A DNA stretch of 21,472 nt from a virus: IMG/VR virus record IMGVR_UViG_3300022752_002813, positions 1-21,472 of that record; one strand, written 5' to 3'. A program made the position numbers and the translations under genes. Of the stretch, positions 1 through 6,642 are shown piece after piece. The notes below the pieces were generated by a model. That model saw only the letters and a program-made list of their open reading frames with translations, was not told where the DNA came from and searched no databases. Positions within the stretch are counted from its first letter, which is position 1. Every line of letters begins with the position of its first letter.

Positions 1-123
1 GCGTTCGAGTTTCGGGGGTCGAGTTCGACTATTGCAGGGCGCCCTAAGGGGTGCTAGGGTTAGGGGGTCGAGGACGTGCACCGCATCAGCGGGGCGCTCG
101 ACGTAGCCCTAAGGAGGGGAACG

Positions 124-579
124 ATGGACGGGGAGCACACTCCCTCAATGAGCCGCGAGCGGGCGGTCGAGCTCGTCGATGCGATGAGCCGCACGGAACT
201 GGTCGAGTTCGTGCAGTCTCACTATTCGACGATGGATTCGCTTAGGACTCAGTCGAACGATTGGGCGAACGCTTGCCAGACTGCACGAGCCGAACGCGAC
301 TCCCTGCTCGCCCAGGTCGAGGGGCTGGAGTCGATGGGCAGCGACCTACACTCCCGCATTCAGCGCCTCGTGGACGAGCGGTTCGAGTTCGGGCGTCGAG
401 TTTGGGATGCAATCCCCGAATCGGTTCGGGAACTGATCCTCGACGAGGCGAGGGATTCGATGCGGCGCGAACTGGTCGACGAACTCCGCGACGAACTGCG
501 CGACGAACTCCGCGACGAGTTGCAGGAGGAATGCGCGGAGGAACTCCGCGACGCGCTGAACCGCCTAGACTGGTTCTAG
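124..579 (+). CDS. Small acidic coiled-coil protein, function unknown
   Basis: A 151-residue protein that I do not recognise. I chose the ATG at 124 because AAGGAGGGG (111-119) lies just upstream; the reading frame stays open to a GTG at 76 that lacks such a site. The protein is very rich in Glu, Asp, Arg and Leu. It has a helical stretch around residues 55-85 and a C-terminal run (about 117-134) made of a repeated Asp-Glu-Leu-Arg tetrapeptide, which predicts a long charged helix or coiled coil. I see no catalytic motif, signal peptide or membrane segment. The gene is markedly GC-richer than the structural genes downstream (40 of 60 bases G+C at 121-180, against 29 of 60 at 1741-1800). It is followed at once by a strong terminator, so it is probably the last gene of a separate transcription unit entering from the left. 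A role as a small oligomeric scaffold or regulator is only a guess. Confidence 0.7.
   Translation: MDGEHTPSMSRERAVELVDAMSRTELVEFVQSHYSTMDSLRTQSNDWANACQTARAERDSLLAQVEGLESMGSDLHSRIQRLVDERFEFGRRVWDAIPESVRELILDEARDSMRRELVDELRDELRDELRDELQEECAEELRDALNRLDWF
478..525 (+). repeat. Four tandem 12-bp units encoding an acidic/basic helix repeat
   Basis: Four consecutive 12-bp units starting GACGAA or GACGAG lie at 478-489, 490-501, 502-513 and 514-525. Units 1 and 3 are identical, unit 2 differs at one base, and unit 4 is diverged. They encode Asp-Glu-Leu-Arg repeats in the C-terminal helix of the upstream small protein. An in-frame 12-bp unit can change copy number without breaking the gene. Confidence 0.85.
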
Positions 580-590
580 TCGCCTAGTTC

Positions 591-604
591 GCCCCTAGCG
601 GGGC
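591..604 (+). other. Small hairpin just before the terminator
   Basis: GCCCC (591-595) pairs with GGGGC (600-604) around a TAGC loop. It sits between the stop codon at 579 and the main terminator stem, forming a tandem hairpin arrangement. It may help protect the 3' end or assist termination. Confidence 0.45.
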
Positions 605-607
605 ACT

Positions 608-645
608 GAACCCCTCGACCCTTCGGGGTCGGGGGGTTCTTTATT
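608..645 (+). terminator. Rho-independent terminator with UUCG tetraloop
   Basis: A 14-bp stem with one T-G wobble is formed by 608-621 and 626-639. It closes a TTCG tetraloop with the favoured C-G closing pair, and TTTATT follows directly. This is a textbook intrinsic terminator on the + strand and ends the transcript of the small acidic gene. It isolates the GC-rich left end from the structural genes. Confidence 0.9.
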
Positions 646-850
646 GCCCGCCGTCATCCCTCCCCTTCGGGGCGGATTCGGGGGGAGCAGCTCGACTAGC
701 CAGGGGTTCCGGTGCAAGAGTTCGAATCGGCCGCATCAGAGCCGGACTACGGCGCCGCTATCCCTTGGATTATTCGGAACCAATCGACGAGCTCGAAGAG
801 CCCAGGGCGTGCTCAGTTTTTGGGGGGGTCATACCCTTTTGGGTCGCCAC

Positions 851-867
851 ATAACTCGGCGAGTTAT
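851..867. promoter_or_regulatory. 17-bp perfect palindrome, possible operator
   Basis: ATAACTCG (851-858), a single central G, then CGAGTTAT (860-867) is a perfect inverted repeat with a 1-bp centre. That form is typical of a dimeric DNA-binding protein site rather than an RNA hairpin, because the loop would be too short. It lies in the gene-free region, far from any clear promoter. The binding protein is unknown. Confidence 0.45.
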
Positions 868-1047
868 CGGGTCGGTTGTACCCCTTGACGGCGCCGCTTT
901 TTTCTGGTACCCCTCCCCGCCGTCATTGTTACAACGCGGGGGCTGCGGGCGGGAACACCCTCCCTGAACTTAAACACCCCCTGAAAAGTCGCAATTCCAC
1001 CTCATTTGTCCAAACTTGTGCCACTGTAAGGCTGTAAAGTCGGGCAG

Positions 1048-1062
1048 CAGTGTTGATAACAC
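1048..1062. promoter_or_regulatory. First copy of the CAGTGTTGATAACAC element
   Basis: CAGTGTTGATAACAC at 1048-1062 contains the dyad GTGTT-GAT-AACAC. The same 15 bases recur at 1274-1288. The exact repetition 226 bp apart within the gene-free leader suggests a protein binding site, such as an operator or a replication or recombination site. Confidence 0.5.
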
Positions 1063-1272
1063 AGGTAGACAAACACCCCTTGTCAAAGAAAAAGCCCTGT
1101 AGGCGTGGAGTCCACCCTCAAAAATCTAAAAAAACGTATCGAAAGCACAGTAAGAAATCTTAACCGTGTCAATTTGCACCATTTCATAGGTGAAACCGTG
1201 GTAGAGAGTGGGGGGATAAGAGGGGGGCCAGAAAAGATCCGTGTAATCAGAGGGATTAAGATCCACACAGAA

Positions 1273-1291
1273 ACAGTGTTGATAACACTGT
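1273..1291. promoter_or_regulatory. Second copy of the GTGTTGATAACAC dyad, extended palindrome before the structural genes
   Basis: ACAGTGTT (1273-1280), GAT, AACACTGT (1284-1291) is an 8-bp perfect inverted repeat with a 3-bp centre. It contains the same 15 bases as 1048-1062 and ends 18 bp before the ATG at 1310. Its place directly upstream of the first structural-side gene suits an operator or an RNA hairpin in the 5' leader. I could not match convincing -35/-10 boxes to it. Confidence 0.5.
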
Positions 1292-1309
1292 AGGCCGAAA
1301 AGAGGCAAA

Positions 1310-2224
1310 ATGGCTGTAAAGAAGACCACTGACGACTTCAATTTCGCCACTGCTCGTGGATCGAGCGGGCGAACGGCCTTCCGTACGCCACAGATGTCTA
1401 GGACCCAGTTCACCCCAGTAGATCGCTTTAGCCAAAAGGTAATTCAGAACTACGTTGCCAGTGGTGGACGTGGACTTCAGTCTGGCGTTAGCCCATACAA
1501 GATGCTATATGGAGCTCTTACATCTGCCGCCAATAGAGCAATGATGAATCCCCTAGGTAGGGGCAACATCATGGCTGCGAATACCCTAAGGGGGATGGCA
1601 GATGATGCGCTTCTGGCACAAAGGTTTCCAAAATCTGCTGGAGCAAGCAAAATTCAGGACTTCTTTATGAAGATGGGGACTGAAAAAATGCTTCAGTCAC
1701 AAATTGGTGGTGGACTAAAAGGTCCGAACCTTACCTTTGGAAGTGACGCTGATGCGTTTAGACTTTCACCACAGGAACTACAGGTAGTCAATCGAGCTGG
1801 GGCTAAGATTGTTGGGAATGCTGCCAGGGGAGAGCCTTCGTTGCGGCCAATGGCTAGGGGATTTGGAGTTGGCTCACAGGGTCAAGTATCAAAAAGCGCA
1901 CTATTCCGAGATATGGATGAAGGCATCGCTAGTGTATTCGATAGGATTGCCAGAGGTTTGCCAGCATATGGGAAAGAATCTTATGGCCCATATTCTGTTA
2001 GAGCCGAGCCCAATGGTTCGATGTGGCGAACAACCACTCTGAGTACTCCTGCTGGAACTAGAATTCGAGTTGGCGGGCCAGGGCGCTATTGGGAAGAAGT
2101 AGCAGCAAGAACTCGATTGACAAAAACACTTGAAGAACTAAAGGCGCTAAAGGCAAGAATAAATCCAGATGGATCAATGAGGCCACCAGCCCCAAGAACT
2201 CCGACAAAACGAGGAAGACTGTAA
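1310..2224 (+). CDS. Unrecognised phage protein, possibly virion-associated
   Basis: A 304-residue protein with no family I can name. The ATG at 1310 follows AGAGG (1301-1305) and opens the structural-side gene run. The protein is basic, rich in Gly, Arg, Ala and Ser, and appears to lack long hydrophobic segments. The middle has mixed helical stretches such as the one around residues 225-240. The C-terminus is a Pro/Arg tail (about 285-304) that is probably disordered and could bind nucleic acid. A 53-bp gap separates it from the next gene of similar character. Its position before the fibre and packaging genes, together with its basic and low-complexity make-up, fits a minor virion protein, but this is inference. 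Codon use (many CGA, GGA and CCA) matches the rest of the structural block and not the GC-rich gene at 124-579. Confidence 0.75.
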   Translation: MAVKKTTDDFNFATARGSSGRTAFRTPQMSRTQFTPVDRFSQKVIQNYVASGGRGLQSGVSPYKMLYGALTSAANRAMMNPLGRGNIMAANTLRGMADDALLAQRFPKSAGASKIQDFFMKMGTEKMLQSQIGGGLKGPNLTFGSDADAFRLSPQELQVVNRAGAKIVGNAARGEPSLRPMARGFGVGSQGQVSKSALFRDMDEGIASVFDRIARGLPAYGKESYGPYSVRAEPNGSMWRTTTLSTPAGTRIRVGGPGRYWEEVAARTRLTKTLEELKALKARINPDGSMRPPAPRTPTKRGRL

Positions 2225-2277
2225 TAGGTAAAACCGCGAAGGCGGAATCCTAAAAAAGAAAGTAAGGTAGGTAAACT

Positions 2278-3276
2278 ATGGCACCACGAAACCCAACAGG
2301 AGCATCACGACAAAGCCGACGTATGGTCGATCCAGACTATGCTGGGCAAATCCGAGCTGGAATCGGCGCTAAGCTGAATGGTCAGATGACCTCATCCAAC
2401 TCCTTCAAGGCATTCCAGACGCCAATGGGCAGCGGGATTTCAAACGCTGAGAAAAATCGCCTCATTGCACAGCAACGGGGTAATGAGTTCGATAATATCT
2501 CAAGCACACGAGATAAATTTAATCCAAACGCTGCACAGGGCGTAGTGGACTTCTTCGGTGCTGGAGTTAATTCAAGCGGAAAATTTGAAGTTAATCCAGC
2601 TGTCCTTGCATTGAACTTCTTTCCATTTGGCAAGGTTCTTGGTCCGCTTGGTAAGGCAGCAAGTCTTGCTGCTCGTGGAGAAAAAATTGGCCAGGTGCTA
2701 AAGCCACTTATCCCAGCTGGTCAGCGTCTTGGAAATGCAGCACGTGCTGTTCAGGCTCGAGCAGCAGCACAACTCCGTCGAGCAAATGCCGACGAACTTG
2801 TTGCAAGAGGACTTAGAACGCAAGGAGAAGACTATGTTCAGATGGGGTATAGAAACACTGGAAAGGTTATCCGACACGAGCCAGGATATGTTCGAAACGT
2901 TCAGCGCGGTCCATTCGACGAAATCATTTCTGACAACATTGAGTCAGTAGGTCAAGCAACTGGAGATAGCTGGAGCGAGGCAAATCGACTTGTTCGAATG
3001 GGCTTTGCAAAAGAAGTTGTTGATCCAAAGACTGGTGCACGAACATGGATTAGCCGAGACCCTAGCGGACTTGCCGAATCAGGGGCAGCACTTCTCCGTG
3101 AGTCGGCAACAGCATCAGCTGATGCCGCCGCTCGCGCAACTCGCGCATCAACACGAATTGAGCAGGGAGTACGCTATACAAGGAAAACTCTTGAGCAGCG
3201 ACTTAAGAATTACCAGAGGGCTAGCCGACAACCTGGGTTTGGCGTAAAGACACCAAAAGAACCAATGGCCTGGTAA
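2278..3276 (+). CDS. Unrecognised basic protein with a hydrophobic central segment
   Basis: A 332-residue protein that I do not recognise. The ATG at 2278 is preceded by an AAGGTAGG-like site. The N-terminus is basic and polar. Residues about 106-133 form a hydrophobic, Gly- and Phe-containing stretch ([20 protein letters not shown]), followed by amphipathic Ala/Arg-rich helices to about residue 180. The C-terminal part (about 270-320) is again an Ala/Arg-rich helix. This pattern of a membrane-interacting segment embedded in a basic helical protein is seen in phage internal or ejection proteins, so I infer a virion or membrane-active role without a family match. The stop codon overlaps the start of the first microprotein gene (TAATG at 3274-3278), so the two are translationally coupled. 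Confidence 0.75.
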   Translation: MAPRNPTGASRQSRRMVDPDYAGQIRAGIGAKLNGQMTSSNSFKAFQTPMGSGISNAEKNRLIAQQRGNEFDNISSTRDKFNPNAAQGVVDFFGAGVNSSGKFEVNPAVLALNFFPFGKVLGPLGKAASLAARGEKIGQVLKPLIPAGQRLGNAARAVQARAAAQLRRANADELVARGLRTQGEDYVQMGYRNTGKVIRHEPGYVRNVQRGPFDEIISDNIESVGQATGDSWSEANRLVRMGFAKEVVDPKTGARTWISRDPSGLAESGAALLRESATASADAAARATRASTRIEQGVRYTRKTLEQRLKNYQRASRQPGFGVKTPKEPMAW

Positions 3277-3416
3277 TGCCACTGAAGAAAGGTTCATCCC
3301 AGAAGACTATCTCCGCCAACATTAAAATGGAGATGAAGAAGGGATACCCACAGAAGCAAGCCATTGCTATGGCACTCGCCGCAGCTGGCAAGAGCAAGAA
3401 GAAGAAGGGGAAGTAA
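3276..3416 (+). CDS. Lysine-rich phage microprotein 1 (46 aa)
   Basis: A 46-residue protein that starts at the ATG overlapping the preceding stop codon (TAATG). It begins [17 protein letters not shown], then has a [16 protein letters not shown] helix, and ends in a Lys/Gly tail. From memory, this layout (MPLKKG-S-KT-S-NI ... PQKQA-A-AL--AGKSKKK) is a common small-protein family in tailed phages with no assigned function. The strong positive charge suggests binding to DNA or RNA or to acidic proteins. There is no clear ribosome site upstream, so expression probably depends on coupling to the 332-aa gene. Confidence 0.8.
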   Translation: MPLKKGSSQKTISANIKMEMKKGYPQKQAIAMALAAAGKSKKKKGK

Positions 3417-3418
3417 CC

Positions 3419-3568
3419 ATGCCGATGGTTGAAGGAAAGAAGTTCCCGTACACGAAGGCTGGCATTGCCGCTGCCAAGAAGGCTTCCGCTAAGCACGAGA
3501 AGTCCGAAGGTAAGATGGAGCGAGAAATCGAGTACGGCAAGAAGGCTAAAAAGGGCAAGAAGAAGTAA
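3419..3568 (+). CDS. Lysine-rich phage microprotein 2 (49 aa)
   Basis: A 49-residue, highly basic protein beginning MPMVEGKKFPYTKAGIAAAKKA and ending in Lys-rich repeats. The FPYTKAGIAAAKKA core resembles a recurrent phage small-protein motif that I recognise only as conserved and uncharacterised. AAGGGGA (3405-3411), inside the end of microprotein 1, acts as a ribosome site for the ATG at 3419. The stop codon overlaps the next start (TAATG, 3566-3570). Confidence 0.8.
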   Translation: MPMVEGKKFPYTKAGIAAAKKASAKHEKSEGKMEREIEYGKKAKKGKKK

Positions 3569-3717
3569 TGCCCGCTAAGCCAGGGCTTTACGCAAACATC
3601 AACGCCAAGAAGAAGCGCATTGCCGCTGGTTCTGGCGAGAAGATGCGTAAGCCTGGGTCAAAGGGAGCACCGACCGCGAAAGCGTTTAGGGACTCAGCAA
3701 AGACCGCTAAAAAGTAA
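3568..3717 (+). CDS. Lysine-rich phage microprotein 3 (49 aa)
   Basis: A 49-residue basic protein beginning MPAKPGLYANINAKKKRIAA, followed by a GSGEKMRKPGSKGAPT segment. This sequence style (LYANINAK-KRI--GSGEKMR-PGSKGAPT) is widespread in tailed phages and uncultured viruses, as far as I recall, and has no known role. It starts at the ATG overlapping the stop of microprotein 2, and a strong hairpin follows it. The three microproteins form a compact set of similar size and charge, and probably have a shared or related role in the virion or in DNA handling. Confidence 0.85.
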   Translation: MPAKPGLYANINAKKKRIAAGSGEKMRKPGSKGAPTAKAFRDSAKTAKK

Positions 3718-3721
3718 CATT

Positions 3722-3768
3722 AGCTGCGGGAGGTCGCGGGATGTTCCCCCGTCCCCCCTCCCGCAGCT
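3722..3768 (+). terminator. Strong 12-bp hairpin after the microprotein genes (no U-tract)
   Basis: AGCTGCGGGAGG (3722-3733) pairs perfectly with CCTCCCGCAGCT (3757-3768). Further G/C pairing is possible inside the loop. There is no run of T after it, so it may be an RNA-stabilising or processing hairpin or an inefficient terminator rather than a classical intrinsic one. It separates the microproteins from the fibre gene, whose ribosome site begins 8 bp later. Confidence 0.6.
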
Positions 3769-3786
3769 TCATACCTAAGGGGATTA

Positions 3787-5772
3787 ATGGCTACATTCCG
3801 TTTCGGTCGAGACGTGAACATGAAGTGGCAGGGCAATGATATCCAGGGCCCAGCTGGTACCATCTTCCGTATCTCGGACGCTTACTATGAGGAGTTTAAT
3901 AGCCAGGTTGGCCAAGTTGAGCCAACGCTGGAGTGGCTAGTCACCAATGAGCTTGCAGCAGTGCAGTCTCAAGTGGCTGGCCTTCCTGTGTCTGCTACCT
4001 TGCCAATTACCGCAACGACTAGCACTGCTGGTACCAACATCTCATTTGCCGTTGGTACTGCGCCAGCTGGATATGTGCTCACTTCCAATGGTAGCGGAAG
4101 CGCAGCGTTTGCTGCCGCAGCTGCTGCTACTCCAGCAACTGTTGTTCAGGGGACTTCACCGATTAGTGTCTCGACGAGTAGCAATACTGCTACCGTCAGC
4201 CTAAGTGCAAACTACCAGACAGCTGGCACGTATGTTACCTCTGTCTCTGGGACTTCTCCAATTACCGTCTCTGGAACCACTGCCATCACCGTAAGCATCG
4301 ATCCAACGCTTACTACGGCCAATAGCGCAGAAATTATTCGACAATACGTCAAGAACGACAGCGGTGTTGCCCTTACAAAAGGACAGCCAGTATATATCAC
4401 TGGCGCCAATGGAACGAATGTTCTCATCGGGCTTTCTGCTGCAAGTGCCGAAGCTACGTCGTCAAAGACGCTTGGCCTTCTTGAGCAAAATCTGGCTATC
4501 AATGGCCTCGGATATGTAATTACTGAAGGCCGACTTACTAATATCGACACGAGCACAGCTACAGCTGGGCAGTCGGTCTGGCTTGGCGCATCTGCTGGAT
4601 CAAAGACCTATGGAGATCCTCCAGCTGAGCCGAATCATGGGGTGTATCTTGGCGTCGTAACAAAAGCAAACGCTAGCACTGGCGAGATCTTCGTTAAGGT
4701 GCAGAATGGCTACGAGCTTGATGAGCTACATGACGTATCTGCTGCAAGCCCATCAGACGGCGACATAATTCAGTATAAGACCTCTAGCAGTCTTTGGACA
4801 AATTCTTCTATTACAAACGCTGGAATTGCAACTAGCGGCCATAGTCATAGTGGATTACTGCCAACTGGCGGAACAACTGGCCAGGTGCTGTCTAAAGTTA
4901 GTGGTACAAACTATGACGTAACATGGTCTGCTGCTACTGGCGGTGCTTCACTTAGCAACACTGCCGCAATCGCACTTAGCACAACAGCATCAGCAGGAAC
5001 GGCAACGGATGCATCTCGACAAGACCATGTTCACCCAACTACTGGTATTAATAAGGTTTATTATCAAACAACAACCCCAACTGGTGGAAGCTATACAACA
5101 GGGGATCTCTGGATAGATTCAGACGCCACCCTTGGTGGACCGATTACCTTAATAGATTCCACAAGTAGTACAAGCACCACAACGGCTGCAACGCCGAAGA
5201 ATGTCAAGACCACCTATGACATCGCGACGGCAGGATGGGAGGCATATAACTTTGGCGCAAGTGGAGTTATTGGCAACCTTCCAAAGTTTATTTTGACAAC
5301 AACTGAAACGATTACAAGCGGAACGATTTATCACAATATTCTTATTCCTCACAGAGACTTTACGGTTAGCAACATTTCTTTTACCAGTGGAGGAACTTTG
5401 CCGACAACGCCAACACTGATTCGATATGGAATCTACACGCGCAGCGGAACAACGTTCACACTGGTCGCTCGTACAGCATCGGATACGACGATTTTTAGTT
5501 CAATTACTACCAAATACACTCGCGCACTAGACACGACAGGTGGCTACCCTGCAACGTATACAATGACGGCTGGTACTGAGTACTGGATCTCGTTGATTGT
5601 CGTTGCTACTGCAGGTCCGACAGTGCTTGCCGCAGCAACTCGCACATCTAGCGCAGCAAACGCTGCAACCGGCGTTGCCGTTTACACTCAAACTGGTCGC
5701 ACCGACCTCAGCGCATCATCAACAGGAACAGCCAGTGGTACTCAGGTTGGCAAGTATGCGGAGGTATCGTAA
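3787..5772 (+). CDS. Tail fibre / appendage-like protein with beta-rich C-terminal domain
   Basis: A 661-residue protein with a strong AAGGGG site before the ATG at 3787. Residues 1-60 form a compact polar N-terminus that may attach the protein to the virion. Residues about 65-170 are Ser/Thr/Gly/Ala-rich repeats of the trimeric-fibre kind. GHSHSG (351-356) and DHVHP (413-417) are His motifs common in fibre shafts, where they may hold metal ions. A Tyr/Gly segment (about 425-447) of a type often seen in fibre proteins follows. The C-terminal part (about 452-661) looks like a beta-sandwich, with motifs such as GGYPATYTMTAGTEYWIS. Function inferred: host recognition or adhesion on the virion surface. 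The gene overlaps the next by TAATG. I cannot say whether it is a fibre, spike or head decoration; fibre is the most likely. Confidence 0.8.
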   Translation: MATFRFGRDVNMKWQGNDIQGPAGTIFRISDAYYEEFNSQVGQVEPTLEWLVTNELAAVQSQVAGLPVSATLPITATTSTAGTNISFAVGTAPAGYVLTSNGSGSAAFAAAAAATPATVVQGTSPISVSTSSNTATVSLSANYQTAGTYVTSVSGTSPITVSGTTAITVSIDPTLTTANSAEIIRQYVKNDSGVALTKGQPVYITGANGTNVLIGLSAASAEATSSKTLGLLEQNLAINGLGYVITEGRLTNIDTSTATAGQSVWLGASAGSKTYGDPPAEPNHGVYLGVVTKANASTGEIFVKVQNGYELDELHDVSAASPSDGDIIQYKTSSSLWTNSSITNAGIATSGHSHSGLLPTGGTTGQVLSKVSGTNYDVTWSAATGGASLSNTAAIALSTTASAGTATDASRQDHVHPTTGINKVYYQTTTPTGGSYTTGDLWIDSDATLGGPITLIDSTSSTSTTTAATPKNVKTTYDIATAGWEAYNFGASGVIGNLPKFILTTTETITSGTIYHNILIPHRDFTVSNISFTSGGTLPTTPTLIRYGIYTRSGTTFTLVARTASDTTIFSSITTKYTRALDTTGGYPATYTMTAGTEYWISLIVVATAGPTVLAAATRTSSAANAATGVAVYTQTGRTDLSASSTGTASGTQVGKYAEVS

Positions 5773-5909
5773 TGGCAGTGATCACTGAGCCAGCCGTCTA
5801 TGATCCAATCAACGATGAGTGGGTGCAGGTTGTCCGCGACGCGGATACTGGCACAATAGTCGGAACCAATACGCGCAAGACGCCATTTGATGAGGAGATT
5901 TCTGAATAA
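5772..5909 (+). CDS. Small acidic protein between the two fibre genes (45 aa)
   Basis: A 45-residue acidic protein starting at the ATG that overlaps the fibre stop codon. It has a good ribosome site, GGAGG (5760-5764). It reads as a short beta-type segment (DEWVQVVRDADTGTIVGTN) followed by an acidic end. I know no family. It sits between two fibre genes with TAATG overlaps on both sides, so a fibre accessory, linker or assembly helper is plausible. Confidence 0.65.
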   Translation: MAVITEPAVYDPINDEWVQVVRDADTGTIVGTNTRKTPFDEEISE

Positions 5910-6637
5910 TGGGGCTTCGTACATATGTTTGGAATGGCACATCTTGGGTTGAACAAACAAGTGGTAGTGACAATGTTGTTACCTCAATTACAGGAACATC
6001 AAACCAGGTAACCGCAAGTGCCCCAAATGGGGCGGTCACACTTTCGCTTCCACAATCAATTGCAACAAGCTCGACACCAACATTTGGTGGATTAACTGTT
6101 GGATCAAGCGGAATTTCATCCACTGGCAATGTCACTGTTGGATCAGGCGGAATGTCGCTTACTGCCGCTGGCGGTCATACCGATCTTATGGCTGCACTTA
6201 TAGCTACAAATACTGGACAAGACCTGACTGCAACGGACGCATCGACATCAAATATTATTGCATGGAACACTACATCATCCTATGGGGTAACGGGAAAAGC
6301 CCCGACTGCAACGGCATCTGGAACAGGTCATTACATTACCGTCAATATGACTGGTCTTTACCACATCTGTGTTTCGCTTCGTCTTCTTGGCGGATCTGGA
6401 TTTGGCGCAATTTCTCTCTGGACTGGAGCTTCTGGCGGATCTAAGGTTTGTGAAAATCAAACGCAAAACCAGACCAGCACAACGAAAGACATTATGACGC
6501 TCAATGTTTATAGATATTTCAACAGTGGAGATATCTTTAGGCTTACGGGGTTTGTTCAAACAACAAGTGCAAGTGCCGAAATTGTGAGTGATAGCACTGT
6601 CAATCGATTGGCGTGCGTTTATCTTGGAGCTGGATAA
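5909..6637 (+). CDS. Fibre tip-like protein with C1q-like C-terminal domain
   Basis: A 242-residue protein starting at the ATG that overlaps the preceding stop; GAGGAG (5892-5897) is its ribosome site. The N-terminus (WNGTSWVEQ) and the segment at about 22-85 (VTSITGTSNQVTAS, GAVTLSLPQSIATSSTPTFGGLTV, then two Gly/Ser repeats) are typical of phage fibre shafts. Residues about 138-242 carry a pattern of beta strands (GHYITVNMTGLYHICVSLRL, then FNSGDIFRLTGF, then LACVYLG) that resembles the C1q/TNF-like jelly roll used as a trimeric binding head. I infer a receptor-binding tip that works with the 661-aa fibre protein. Cysteines at 154, 181 and 236 lie in this domain. The family call is from pattern only. 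Confidence 0.75.
   Translation: MGLRTYVWNGTSWVEQTSGSDNVVTSITGTSNQVTASAPNGAVTLSLPQSIATSSTPTFGGLTVGSSGISSTGNVTVGSGGMSLTAAGGHTDLMAALIATNTGQDLTATDASTSNIIAWNTTSSYGVTGKAPTATASGTGHYITVNMTGLYHICVSLRLLGGSGFGAISLWTGASGGSKVCENQTQNQTSTTKDIMTLNVYRYFNSGDIFRLTGFVQTTSASAEIVSDSTVNRLACVYLGAG
6095..6153 (+). repeat. Near-identical 20-bp repeats in the fibre tip gene
   Basis: Bases 6095-6114 and 6134-6153 are the same 20-mer with one mismatch, 39 bp (13 codons) apart. They encode the repeated strand unit TVGS-G-G-I/M in the shaft. The unit suggests growth of the shaft by duplication. Confidence 0.8.
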
Positions 6638-6642
6638 ATTCT

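Larger units (their letters stand above)
646..1309. other. Gene-free region with palindromes, short repeats and a composition change
   Basis: I see no convincing gene over this 664-bp stretch. Up to about 965 it is GC-rich and contains small GC hairpins (for example CCCCG 915-919 with CGGGG 937-941), an 11-bp repeat CCCGCCGTCAT (647-657 and 916-926), an 11-bp repeat ACGGCGCCGCT (749-759 and 888-898), and a 17-bp palindrome at 851-867. After about 965 it becomes more AT-rich, with three related AACACCC motifs (starting at 954, 973 and 1072) and two copies of CAGTGTTGATAACAC. The density of repeats and the lack of coding potential suit a control region, replication origin, packaging site or module junction. 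The sequence does not decide between these. Confidence 0.6.

Noticed and set aside
719-731. GTTCGAATC, resembling the T-arm of a tRNA and a possible attachment site
   Set aside because: The flanks do not pair as a T-stem, and no acceptor or anticodon stem can be folded around it.
712-888. A 58-codon ORF starting at GTG with AGGGG 5 bp upstream in the gene-free region
   Set aside because: The product is Ser/Gly/Pro-rich and I know no relative. It contains repeats and the 851-867 palindrome, and the start is weak, so I leave it out. Conservation of the frame in relatives would revive it.
885-913. TTGACG as a possible -35 box
   Set aside because: At 17 bp spacing the -10 position reads TACCCC, which is not a usable box.
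644-967. A 107-codon ORF over the GC-rich non-coding stretch
   Set aside because: No ribosome site. It begins inside the terminator tail, and its sequence is Gly/Pro/Arg low complexity reflecting GC-rich repeats.
1105-1293. 62-codon + strand ORF and an antisense ORF (1126-1413) in the leader
   Set aside because: Neither has a ribosome site. The antisense frame runs into the start of the 304-aa gene, and the products have no protein-like pattern.
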